From positions 1 to 28,259 of the forward strand of contig JAFUWR010000250.1 in the NCBI GenBank assembly GCA_017471125.1: DNA of 28,259 nt, in the 5' to 3' direction. The notes under the pieces were generated by a model. That model was not told where the DNA came from. It made no database searches and saw only the letters and a program-made list of their open reading frames with translations. The position numbers were made by a program, and so were the translations under genes. Positions 21,815-27,761 of this stretch are shown here, in pieces; position 1 is the stretch's first letter; every line of letters begins with the position of its first letter. The stretch is from Clostridia bacterium. GTDB lineage: Bacteria; Bacillota; Clostridia; Christensenellales; Aristaeellaceae.

Positions 21815-22102
21815 ATGAGCAGATTTGACGCATATCGGGAGCGAAAGCTGCAAGACCCGGAATTCAAGCGGGAGTACGACGCGCTGGAATCCGAGTACGC
21901 CATCATACAGGCGATGATCGACGCGCGGAAGCAGAGCGGCTTGACCCAGAAGGAGCTTGCCGAGCGCACGGGCATCGATCAGGCGGACATCAGCAAGCTG
22001 GAGAACGGCACGGGCAACCCGTCCCTCAAGACCATGCGCCGTCTGGCGGACGGCATGGGGATGCGTTTGAGGCTGGTGTTCGAGCCGGTGGGCACGAAGT
22101 AG
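21815..22102 (+). CDS. HigA-like XRE antitoxin
   Basis: 95 residues. An N-terminal helix pair (FDAYRERKLQDPEFKREYDALESEY) precedes a Cro/CI HTH: SGLTQKELAERTGIDQADISKLENGTGNPSLKTMRRLA (about 40-78). The N-terminal RxxxLxDPEFxxEY segment is usual in antitoxins of this group. An SD with seven Gs (AGAGGGGGGGAGCGAC) precedes the ATG. It should neutralise the toxin and repress the promoter at 21388-21416. Confidence 0.88.
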   Translation: MSRFDAYRERKLQDPEFKREYDALESEYAIIQAMIDARKQSGLTQKELAERTGIDQADISKLENGTGNPSLKTMRRLADGMGMRLRLVFEPVGTK

Positions 22103-22138
22103 AAAAACAAGTTGCATATATACATCATCGGGAATCAT

Positions 22139-22186
22139 GCCCAAAAAATGACGGCGAAGCGCTTGCAATTTGCAGGCGCTTCGCTT
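22139..22186. terminator. Terminator hairpin; right copy of the 32-bp direct repeat
   Basis: The same GAAGCGCTTGCA/TGCAGGCGCTTC hairpin as after proS, exact over 32 bp at 22155-22186, here between the convergent antitoxin and PIN-toxin genes. On the minus strand it is followed at 6 nt by T6 (CGTCATTTTTTGGG), so it can end the PIN-toxin transcript. Confidence 0.75.
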
Positions 22187-22196
22187 ATTTCGGCTG

Positions 22197-22595
22197 TCAC
22201 ATGTAGGCTTCCGCGTATTGGGACGGGGTCATGATCTCGGGCTGGTCCACGTCGACCTCGGTGAAGTCCTTGTCGCCCGTGACCAGGATGTCCACGCCGT
22301 TGGTCATGGCGGTGTAGAGCACGGGGTAGTCCTTGGCGTCCCGGATGTCGAACAGCCGGTCCTCCAGGTGTCGAGGCGTCAGGACGTATTCGTAGCACAG
22401 GGCTTCGAGCAGGTCCTCGATGGCCGTCGTCCTTTGCGGGAACTTCCTCGCGACGACGGCGCGGAGCTCCTCGATGACGAAGGAAGCCAGCACCAGCGTG
22501 TGGTGGGCGGCGATGTGCTCCATGACCGCGGCGACCCGCGAGCCCGGAAAGAGCAGCGCGGACACCAGCACGTTCGTATCAATCATGACGCGCAT
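22197..22595 (-). CDS. PIN-domain toxin (VapC-like, COG1569 type)
   Basis: 132 residues from the ATG at 22595 (GGGAGAG about 6 nt upstream). The PIN acidic residues are present: D6 in MIDTNVLVSAL, E42/E43 in SFVIEELRAVV, D86/D89 in IRDAKDYPVLYTA and D108/D110 in VTGDKDF. This set binds metal for RNase activity. The start overlaps the end of the AbrB-type antitoxin gene by 17 bp, so the pair is translationally coupled. The longer, LFDIRDAKDYPVL-type form fits the COG1569 branch rather than classical VapC. Confidence 0.85.
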   Translation of the reverse strand: MRVMIDTNVLVSALLFPGSRVAAVMEHIAAHHTLVLASFVIEELRAVVARKFPQRTTAIEDLLEALCYEYVLTPRHLEDRLFDIRDAKDYPVLYTAMTNGVDILVTGDKDFTEVDVDQPEIMTPSQYAEAYM

Positions 22596-22845
22596 CGTAT
22601 CTCTCCCGGCGGAAATCCCGCAGCAGCGCCACCACATCCGCCTCGTCCTTCAGGCCGAGGCGCTCCGCCTCCCCGGAGAAGGCGTCCTGGGCCCTGCGGA
22701 TGGCGTCGACGCTCGAATTGACCATGACGATGTGCCCGTTCTGCTCCATAAAGAGCACCTTGTCGCCCTCGCGCAGGCCCAGTGCCCGACGGATGGCGAT
22801 GGGTATGGTGATCTGGCCCTTGCTCGTGACCTTGGCGATCTCCAT
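22579..22845 (-). CDS. AbrB/MazE/SpoVT-family antitoxin
   Basis: 88 residues. The swapped-hairpin DNA-binding domain is at the N-terminus: IAKVTSKGQITIPIAIRRALGLREGDKVLF (3-32), with the usual SKGQ-TIP motif. The C-terminal half (AFSGEAERLGLKDEADVVALLRDFRRERY) would wrap the toxin. AAGGAGG lies 7 nt before the ATG. It is first in the operon with the PIN toxin, behind a consensus promoter that directly abuts the icd-derived remnant. Confidence 0.88.
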   Translation of the reverse strand: MEIAKVTSKGQITIPIAIRRALGLREGDKVLFMEQNGHIVMVNSSVDAIRRAQDAFSGEAERLGLKDEADVVALLRDFRRERYDARHD

Positions 22846-22881
22846 GACGCTGCCTCCTTACATTCCTTACTTCCTGCTTCC

Positions 22882-22910
22882 ATTATAGCGCGGAAGGGGG
22901 CGGCTGTCAA
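22882..22910 (-). promoter_or_regulatory. Promoter of the AbrB-PIN pair
   Basis: Minus-strand TTGACA (22905-22910) and TATAAT (22882-22887) are 17 bp apart. The -35 ends 8 bp from the stop codon of the icd remnant, as if the pair once lay immediately downstream of icd. Confidence 0.85.
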
Positions 22911-22917
22911 GGTGCTT

Positions 22918-23001
22918 TCATCCCAGCGCCCCGATCACCCGATCCGCATACGCCTCGGCGGTCATCTCCCTGGGCTTATCGCCCGCGGCGTCGAGGGCGT
23001 G
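22918..23001 (-). pseudogene. Duplicated 3' end of the isocitrate dehydrogenase gene
   Basis: On the minus strand this encodes the last 27 residues of IDH plus TGA: AAGDKPREMTAEAYADRVIGALG. 22934-23001 matches 23630-23697 at 67 of 68 bp (offset 696). Beyond the repeat the two copies differ: this one ends GALG-TGA, the intact gene ends SSLG-TAG. No start or upstream coding part is attached. It is the displaced original end of icd, or an attachment-site copy. Confidence 0.9.
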
Positions 23002-23028
23002 GGAGACCCGCAAGCTAAATAATCTGCG

Positions 23029-23163
23029 AAAAAATCAGGCTGCCGGGGCGCTTGCCCCGGCAGCTCGCTTTTGTAAAGGGGAGGAAACCGGCGGGTGTGC
23101 CCCTTCCCGCATTTCTTTTGACCGCAAGGGTGCGTAGCAGCACATTCTCTACTTCGGTCTCCC
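23029..23163 (-). ncRNA. Structured small RNA with own promoter and terminator
   Basis: A TTTACA-17-TATAAT promoter at 23170-23198 predicts a 5' end near 23163. A strong intrinsic terminator ends it: 11-bp stem GCTGCCGGGGC/GCCCCGGCAGC (23039-23064) with T6 (23029-23034). The roughly 135-nt RNA can pair GACCG with CGGTC (23155-23159 with 23120-23124). It can also form a possible H-type pseudoknot: GCGGG/CCCGC (23106-23110 with 23091-23095) interleaved with AAGGGG/CCCCTT (23100-23105 with 23076-23081). It does not match 6S, SRP, tmRNA or any riboswitch I can recall. It lies directly downstream of the nuclease gene, inside the duplicated icd ends. Confidence 0.65.
23039..23064 (-). terminator. 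Intrinsic terminator of the small RNA
   Basis: Minus-strand GC-rich 11-bp stem with GCAA-type tetraloop region, followed by CTGATTTTTT. It is the best terminator in the window. Confidence 0.88.
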
Positions 23164-23169
23164 ACACTT

Positions 23170-23198
23170 ATTATAGCATTTTTATCCGCGCTTGTAAA
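23170..23198 (-). promoter_or_regulatory. Promoter of the small RNA
   Basis: Minus-strand TTTACA (23193-23198) and TATAAT (23170-23175), 17-bp spacer. The -35 overlaps the last codons of the nuclease gene (stop at 23182), so the RNA has a start of its own. Confidence 0.8.
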
Positions 23199-23559
23199 GC
23201 ACCTTGTTCCTTCGCATCAGCTTGATCAGGTTCTTCTCACGGATCCGAAAGAAGGTCATGACCGAATTGCGATGTTCGGGCGGGTCAGACGCGGCGACGG
23301 AGAGGCGGAGGACCACATTCAGGTTGGCGGTATCCGATCTGCCGATCATCAGGACCGTGAAGGGATTGTTGCCGTCTTCGACGATGATGTCCGGCCTCGT
23401 GATGACCGCTTCGGCGCACTGCTCAAAGAGCGCGTAGTCCATGGGGTGATGCCTCTGGATGTGCAGTATGCGCTCATCGGTGATGACGACCTCGTCGGTA
23501 TTCAGTGGGCCAAATGTGTTTTCAAATATCGTCCTGTCCAGATGACAAATCGTTCTCAT
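23182..23559 (-). CDS. PBECR2-like nuclease-fold protein (candidate toxin)
   Basis: 125 residues from the ATG at 23559 (GGTGAAGG just upstream); a TTG at 23601 would add 14 residues but lacks an SD. TDERILHIQRHHP (27-39), RPDIIVED (55-62), VVLRL, NSVMTFFRIREKNL and the terminal NKVLYKRG match what I recall of the PBECR2 fold (phage-Barnase-EndoU-ColicinE5/D-RelE-like RNases), which also occurs as small solo proteins in Clostridia. The conserved His residues and Arg106 would form the active site. No protein antitoxin gene adjoins it; the neighbours are a small RNA and icd. A palindrome-like sequence (CAAGttatCTTG) lies upstream at about 23592-23613. Confidence 0.65.
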   Translation of the reverse strand: MRTICHLDRTIFENTFGPLNTDEVVITDERILHIQRHHPMDYALFEQCAEAVITRPDIIVEDGNNPFTVLMIGRSDTANLNVVLRLSVAASDPPEHRNSVMTFFRIREKNLIKLMRRNKVLYKRG

Positions 23560-23613
23560 GCCTTCACCCGTCGTGACTGTGATGGTCCTGCCGTCGCACA
23601 AGTTATCTTGCGA

Positions 23614-24726
23614 CTATCCGAGACTGCTTATCACCCGATCCGCATACGCCTCGGCGGTCATCTCCCGGGGCTTATCGCCCGCGGCGTCGAGGGCGTGATC
23701 GAGCCTTGCGGCGGCGTCGACGCGGGCGATATGGCGCAGGAGCATGGCAGCGGCGCGGAGGATGGAGGCGGGGTTGGCGAAGCTGCCGCGGCCGGTCTCG
23801 ATCATGCGGGGCGCGGAGCCGTGGATGGCCTCGAACATGGCGTACTGGTCGCCGATATTGGCGCTGCCGGCGGTGCCGACGCCGCCCTGGAGCTGCGCGG
23901 CCTCGTCGGTGATGATGTCGCCGTAGAGGTTGGGCAGCAGGAACACCTGGAATTTCCGGCGGATGTTCTCGTCCACCAGCTTGGCGGTCATGATGTCGAT
24001 GTACCAGTCCTCGACCTCGATGTCGGGGTACTCCTGGGCGATCTCGTGGCAAAGGGCGGAGAACATGCCGTCGGTCTTTTTCATGATGTTGGCCTTGGTG
24101 ACGATGGCGACGTAGTGCTTGCCGTTGCGCTTGGCGTACTCAAAAGCGGCGCGGGCGATGCGCTTCGTGCCGGGGATGGTGGTCACCTTGAAGTCCATGG
24201 TGAGCATGTCCGGGATCTCGATGCCCTTGCTGCCCAGCACGTACTCGCCCTCGGTGTTCTCGCGGAAGAAGATCCAGTCGATGCCCTCCTCGGGCACGGC
24301 CACCGGCCGCACGTTGGCGTACAGGTCAAGCGCCCGGCGCATGGCCACGTTGGCCGACTCCATGGTGCCGCCCTTGGGCGTCTCGGTGGGTCCCTTCAAA
24401 AGCACGTCGCAGGTCTTGATCTCGTCCAGGATGTCCGCGGGGATGGCCTCGCCCTTTTGAAGCCGGTTCTCGATGGTCAGCCCCTGGATGGGCTTTAGGA
24501 CGATGCTGCCCGCGGCGATCTCATCCTTCAGCAGGGCGTTCAGCACCCGGGTCGCCTGGCCGGTGATGATGGGGCCGATGCCGTCGCCGTCGATGACGCC
24601 CACGGTCACGGTGGGCAGATGCGCGAAGTCCTTGGCGGGCGCGGCGGCGCGCATGCGCTCCACCCGGGCGAGCTGCTCCTCCAGCAGGGCGCGATAGTGG
24701 TTGACCGCGTTTTCTACGTAATTCAT
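23614..24726 (-). CDS. icd: Isocitrate dehydrogenase (isocitrate/isopropylmalate DH family)
   Basis: 370 residues from the ATG at 24726 (GGAGG 8 nt upstream; an in-frame ATG at 24741 overlaps that SD). GVIDGDGIGP (43-52) opens the beta-decarboxylating dehydrogenase fold. Substrate Arg/Ser residues lie in TMESANVAMRRALDLYANVRP (121-141) and the loop FRENTEGEYV (154-163) is as in NAD-type IDH rather than LeuB. YGDIITDEAAQLQGGVG and EAIHGSAPR follow. It converts isocitrate to 2-oxoglutarate. It is third in an operon after Re-citrate synthase and a GntR regulator, which supports IDH over isopropylmalate DH. Its last 68 shared bp are duplicated at 22934-23001. Confidence 0.85.
   Translation of the reverse strand: MNYVENAVNHYRALLEEQLARVERMRAAAPAKDFAHLPTVTVGVIDGDGIGPIITGQATRVLNALLKDEIAAGSIVLKPIQGLTIENRLQKGEAIPADILDEIKTCDVLLKGPTETPKGGTMESANVAMRRALDLYANVRPVAVPEEGIDWIFFRENTEGEYVLGSKGIEIPDMLTMDFKVTTIPGTKRIARAAFEYAKRNGKHYVAIVTKANIMKKTDGMFSALCHEIAQEYPDIEVEDWYIDIMTAKLVDENIRRKFQVFLLPNLYGDIITDEAAQLQGGVGTAGSANIGDQYAMFEAIHGSAPRMIETGRGSFANPASILRAAAMLLRHIARVDAAARLDHALDAAGDKPREMTAEAYADRVISSLG
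23630..23697. repeat. icd 3' end direct repeat, right copy
   Basis: 67/68 identical to 22934-23001. It is part of the intact icd gene; the final codons beyond it (SSLG, TAG) differ from the remnant's. The pair behaves like attL/attR of an element integrated in the 3' end of icd. Confidence 0.88.
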
Positions 24727-24750
24727 ATCACATGCCTCCATCGTAGTCAG

Positions 24751-25398
24751 TTATTTTTCCTGCCCGGTCAGGGCGCGCTGCATGGCGTTGCCGATGTGCC
24801 GCTTCATGCCCTCCACGGCGCGGTCGGCGTCCCGGGCGACGATGGCGTCCAGTATGGCCTTGTGCTCCATGACGGAGTTCTTCGCCCGCAGCGGGGCCTG
24901 GAGGGCGTTGTGGCGATACTGCTGTATCTTCTTGTGCAGCGGGGCCAGGGTGTCCTGGAGCACGCGGCTGCCGCACCCGGCGTAGATGATCTCGTGGAAC
25001 TGGCCGTCCAGCGCGCGCAGGTGGTCCACGTCGCCGCGGGTCAGGTAGAACTCCTGGAAGTCCACGGCCTCGTTCAGCTCCTTGATGTCGTCGGCGGTGG
25101 CGTGCTCCACGAAGCCCCGCACGGCCAGCTCCTCGATGCGCAGCCGGATCTCCGACATGTCGAGGTAGTCCTTGGGCGTGATGCCCAGGATCATCGTGCC
25201 CTTGGGCGTGTCCTCGATCAGGTGCTCCTGGAACAGCCGCCGGAGCGCCTCGCGCACGGGCGTGCGGCTGACGCCCAGCTCCGAGCAGAGCTGCAGCTCC
25301 GTCACGATCTCGCCGCGCCGGTACTTTCCGCTCAATATGTCCGTCTCCAGGTGCTCGAACACCTGGTCCGACAGGGAAACGGTCTTGTAATCCATCAT
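24751..25398 (-). CDS. GntR-family regulator, FadR/FCD subfamily
   Basis: 215 residues. The winged HTH occupies about 8-75: SDQVFEHLETDILSGKYRRGEIVTE, then ELGVSRTPVREALRRLFQEHLIE with the GntR recognition helix. The FCD effector domain follows (about 80-210: RLRIEELAVRGFVEHA, DGQFHEIIYAGCG, EHKAILDAIVARDADRAVEGMKRHI), with the metal-binding Asp/His pattern. FCD ligands are often small carboxylates. The gene lies between citrate synthase and IDH genes, so an organic acid such as citrate or 2-oxoglutarate is a likely effector (inference). AGGAGG precedes the ATG. An ATG codon doublet (25398, 25395) leaves the exact start open by one codon. Confidence 0.9.
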   Translation of the reverse strand: MMDYKTVSLSDQVFEHLETDILSGKYRRGEIVTELQLCSELGVSRTPVREALRRLFQEHLIEDTPKGTMILGITPKDYLDMSEIRLRIEELAVRGFVEHATADDIKELNEAVDFQEFYLTRGDVDHLRALDGQFHEIIYAGCGSRVLQDTLAPLHKKIQQYRHNALQAPLRAKNSVMEHKAILDAIVARDADRAVEGMKRHIGNAMQRALTGQEK

Positions 25399-25412
25399 CT
25401 ATGCCATCCTCC

Positions 25413-26789
25413 TCACAGTCGGCGGTACTTCCCGCTGCTCAGTTCCTCGATCTTCGTCTCCAGCTCGTCGGTGGACAGGGACGTCTGGCGGCCGTCGGCG
25501 TACTCGGCGTCGATCCACGCCTTGAGCGCCACCACCAGGTCGGACTTCTTGTCCACCTGCTCGTCGCCCTCGAGACCGTAGTTGTCGTTGATCCAGTAGG
25601 CGATGCCGGCCAGCCCGCTGGCCTTGCCGATCATGACCGAGGGGCTGCGGCCCAGCAGCTTCTTGGTGTTGAATATGGTGTAGACCTCGGCGTCCTTCAA
25701 GAGCCCGTCGGCGTGGATGCCGGCCCGGGTGGTGTTGAACTGCCGGCCCACGAAGGGGGTCATCACCGGGATGTCGTAGCCGATCTCGTCCCGGAAGTAC
25801 CGGGCGATGTCGGTGATGGCGGTGGGGTCCATGCCGTCCAGCGACCCGCGCAGGCTGGCGTACTCCATCACCATGGCCTCGAGGGGCACGTTGCCCGTGC
25901 GCTCGCCGATGCCCAGCAGCGAGCAGTTCACCGCGCACGCGCCGTACAGCCAGGCGGTGGAGGCGTTGGCCACGGCCTTGTAGAAGTCGTTGTGGCCGTG
26001 CCACTCCAGCATCTCGCTGGGCACGTCGGAGTAGTGCTGGAGGCCGTAGATGATGCCCGGCACGCTCCGGGGCAGCGCCACCTCCGAATAGGGCACGCCG
26101 TAGCCCATGGTGTCGCAGGCGCGGATCTTCACCGGGATGCCCGCGTCCTGGCTCATCTCCTGCAGCGCGTTCACGAACGGCACCACGAAGCCGTAGAAGT
26201 CCGCCCGGGTGATGTCCTCCAGGTGGCAGCGGGGCATGACCCCGGCCTCGAAGGCGTCCGCCACGGTGCGGAGGTAGTAGTCCATGCACTGCCTGCGGCT
26301 CATCTGCATCTTCTTGAAGATGTGGTAGTCCGAGCAGGACACCAGTATGCCCGTCTCACGGATGCCCAGGTCCTTCACCAGCTTGAAGTCGTCCCGGGTG
26401 GCGCGGATCCAGGTGGTGATCTCCGGGAAGCGGTAGCCCAGCGCCATGCATTCGTCGATGGCCTTGCGGTCCTTCTCGGAGTACACGAAGAATTCCGTCT
26501 GCCGGATGACGCCGTAGGGTCCGCCCAGCCGGGCCATCAGCTTGTAGAGCTGCACGATCTGCTCTACCGTGTACGGCTCCACCGACTGCTGTCCGTCCCG
26601 GAAGGACGTGTCCGTGATCCAGATGTCCTCCGGCATGCCCATCGGCACCCGGCGGTGGTTGAACGCCACCCGCGGCACGTCGTCATAGGGGTATATGTCC
26701 CGGTACAGGTTCGGCTTCTCCACGTCCTGCAGCGAGTATTTATACTGCTTCTGTTCCAGCAGGTTGGTCTTGTTGGACATCTCCAGCAT
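25413..26789 (-). CDS. Re-citrate synthase (isopropylmalate/homocitrate synthase-like)
   Basis: 458 residues; GGAG about 8 nt before the ATG. The HMGL-like TIM barrel begins IWITDTSFRDGQQ (metal-binding D60, R64) and continues MPRCHLEDITRADFYG, KIRACDTMGYGVPY and LEWHGHNDFYKA (H264, H266, the second metal site). FNTTRAGIHADGL lies in the C-terminal part. The N-terminus (PNLYRDIYPYDDVPRVAFNHR) and overall wording fit clostridial Re-citrate synthases rather than LeuA; the protein also lacks the leucine-binding regulatory domain. It condenses acetyl-CoA and oxaloacetate to citrate. The IDH in the same operon supports this. Homocitrate synthase remains possible. Confidence 0.75.
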   Translation of the reverse strand: MLEMSNKTNLLEQKQYKYSLQDVEKPNLYRDIYPYDDVPRVAFNHRRVPMGMPEDIWITDTSFRDGQQSVEPYTVEQIVQLYKLMARLGGPYGVIRQTEFFVYSEKDRKAIDECMALGYRFPEITTWIRATRDDFKLVKDLGIRETGILVSCSDYHIFKKMQMSRRQCMDYYLRTVADAFEAGVMPRCHLEDITRADFYGFVVPFVNALQEMSQDAGIPVKIRACDTMGYGVPYSEVALPRSVPGIIYGLQHYSDVPSEMLEWHGHNDFYKAVANASTAWLYGACAVNCSLLGIGERTGNVPLEAMVMEYASLRGSLDGMDPTAITDIARYFRDEIGYDIPVMTPFVGRQFNTTRAGIHADGLLKDAEVYTIFNTKKLLGRSPSVMIGKASGLAGIAYWINDNYGLEGDEQVDKKSDLVVALKAWIDAEYADGRQTSLSTDELETKIEELSSGKYRRL

Positions 26790-26830
26790 GGGCTCATCTC
26801 CTTGGGTCAGTATTTGGGAATGTAGGTATT

Positions 26831-26859
26831 ATTGTATACAAGGATGCAGGAAGTGTCAA
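26831..26859 (-). promoter_or_regulatory. Promoter of the citrate synthase operon with GntR/FadR-type operator
   Basis: Minus-strand TTGACA (26854-26859) and TACAAT (26831-26836) with a 17-bp spacer. The palindrome TTGTATACAA (26832-26841) overlaps the -10 and fits the FadR-subfamily pattern TNGTNNACNA, so the operon's own GntR protein is the natural repressor. Confidence 0.75.
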
Positions 26860-26873
26860 GGCTCCTTATGTAA

Positions 26874-26916
26874 ACAATGTCAGACGGACGTGCGCCGCAC
26901 GTCCATTTGACATTGT
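26874..26916. repeat. 43-bp interrupted palindrome in the divergent intergenic region
   Basis: The outer arms ACAATGTCA/TGACATTGT and inner arms GGACGTGCG/CGCACGTCC pair around C at 26895; 19 of 21 positions match. It lies between the -35 of the citrate synthase operon and the Crp/Fnr gene. Neither strand has a T-run after it, so a protein-binding or cruciform site is more likely than a terminator. Confidence 0.7.
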
Positions 26917-26959
26917 CGTGAAAAAATTGCTACTTAACTAAAAAATGTTGCTTCTGCAA

Positions 26960-26988
26960 CAGACAAGAAAACGTTTTAGACGTATAAT
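26960..26988 (+). promoter_or_regulatory. Promoter of the Crp/Fnr gene
   Basis: CAGACA (26960-26965), 17-bp spacer, TATAAT (26983-26988). The -35 is only 4/6 to consensus, as in activator-dependent promoters. Confidence 0.6.
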
Positions 26989-27020
26989 ATATATGATAAA
27001 AAAGGACGATCAGGTGGCGC

Positions 27021-27734
27021 ATGAAGGACGGGCTGAAGGAATACCTGCCGCTGCTTTCAAGGAGCGAGATCTTCCGGGGCATCGAGGGCGCGAAGCTCAG
27101 CGGGATGCTCCGAAGCATGGACGCGCGGGTGGCGGAATATGAGAAGGACGAGACGATCTACCGCATCGGCGACATGGTCCGGGAGGCCGCCATCGTGCTG
27201 GAGGGCACGGTGATGGTGGAGGACATCGACGCCGAGGGCGGCAGCACCAGCGTCAGCATCCGGCAGCCCGGCGACGAGTTCGGCGCGCACCTGGTGATCT
27301 CCGGCAGCCGCCGAAGCCCCATGCGGCTCTACGCGGCCACCCGCTGCAAGCTGATACACTTCGACGTGACCCGCCCGCTGTCGGCGGCGCGCCTGGAGGG
27401 GGAGGACCGGCTGTTCGTGGACAACCTGCTCCACAGCCTGGCGAAGGACTGCATGGGCCTCTACCAGCGGGTCCACATCTTCGGCAAGAAGCGCATCCGC
27501 TCCCGCATCCGGGTGTACCTGATGTCCCTGGAGGCGCGTGACGGCGAGGTCGTGCTGCCCATGAACCGCACCGCCCTGGCGGAGTGGCTGGGCGTGGACC
27601 GGGCGGCGCTGGCGCGGGAGCTGGGGCGCATGCGTAAGGACGGCCTGATCGACGTGGACAAGCGCCGGGTCCGCCTGCTGGACAAGGATTTTTTCCAGCC
27701 CGGCGGGTCGGTTTCAGCGGCGGAAAAAGGATAG
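27021..27734 (+). CDS. Crp/Fnr-family transcription regulator
   Basis: 237 residues; AGGTGG about 5 nt before the ATG. The N-terminal cNMP-binding-like beta-roll (about 15-125) reads LSRSEIFRGIEGAKLSGML, YEKDETIYRIGDMVREAAIVLEGTVMV, IRQPGDEFGAHLVISGS. A long dimer helix follows. The C-terminal winged HTH (about 160-225) has LPMNRTALAEWLGVDRAALARELGRMRKDGLI. There is no N-terminal Cys cluster for an Fe-S sensor and no clear phosphate-binding RxS cassette, so the ligand is unknown. It is divergent from the citrate synthase operon and shares the 43-bp palindrome region with it, making co-regulation possible. Confidence 0.88.
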   Translation: MKDGLKEYLPLLSRSEIFRGIEGAKLSGMLRSMDARVAEYEKDETIYRIGDMVREAAIVLEGTVMVEDIDAEGGSTSVSIRQPGDEFGAHLVISGSRRSPMRLYAATRCKLIHFDVTRPLSAARLEGEDRLFVDNLLHSLAKDCMGLYQRVHIFGKKRIRSRIRVYLMSLEARDGEVVLPMNRTALAEWLGVDRAALARELGRMRKDGLIDVDKRRVRLLDKDFFQPGGSVSAAEKG

Positions 27735-27761
27735 GTAACCGTAGCGGTAACCAAGTTGTGT

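Noticed and set aside
23029..23165. Small RNA as an omega/HEARO-type guide RNA of a transposon nuclease
   Set aside because: No HNH, RuvC or TnpB/IscB gene is nearby, and the promoter-terminator unit fits a free-standing small RNA.
23560..23601. TTG start for the PBECR2-like protein
   Set aside because: There is no SD before the TTG, and the added 14 residues do not resemble the family. The start remains somewhat uncertain because the SD before 23559 is also close.
23614..24726. IDH gene as isopropylmalate dehydrogenase (leuB)
   Set aside because: RENTEGEY loop and the citrate synthase-gntR-icd operon favour isocitrate; no leuCD or leuA with regulatory domain is present.
26874..26916. 43-bp palindrome as an intrinsic terminator
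   Set aside because: No T-run follows on either strand, and both flanking genes are transcribed away from it.
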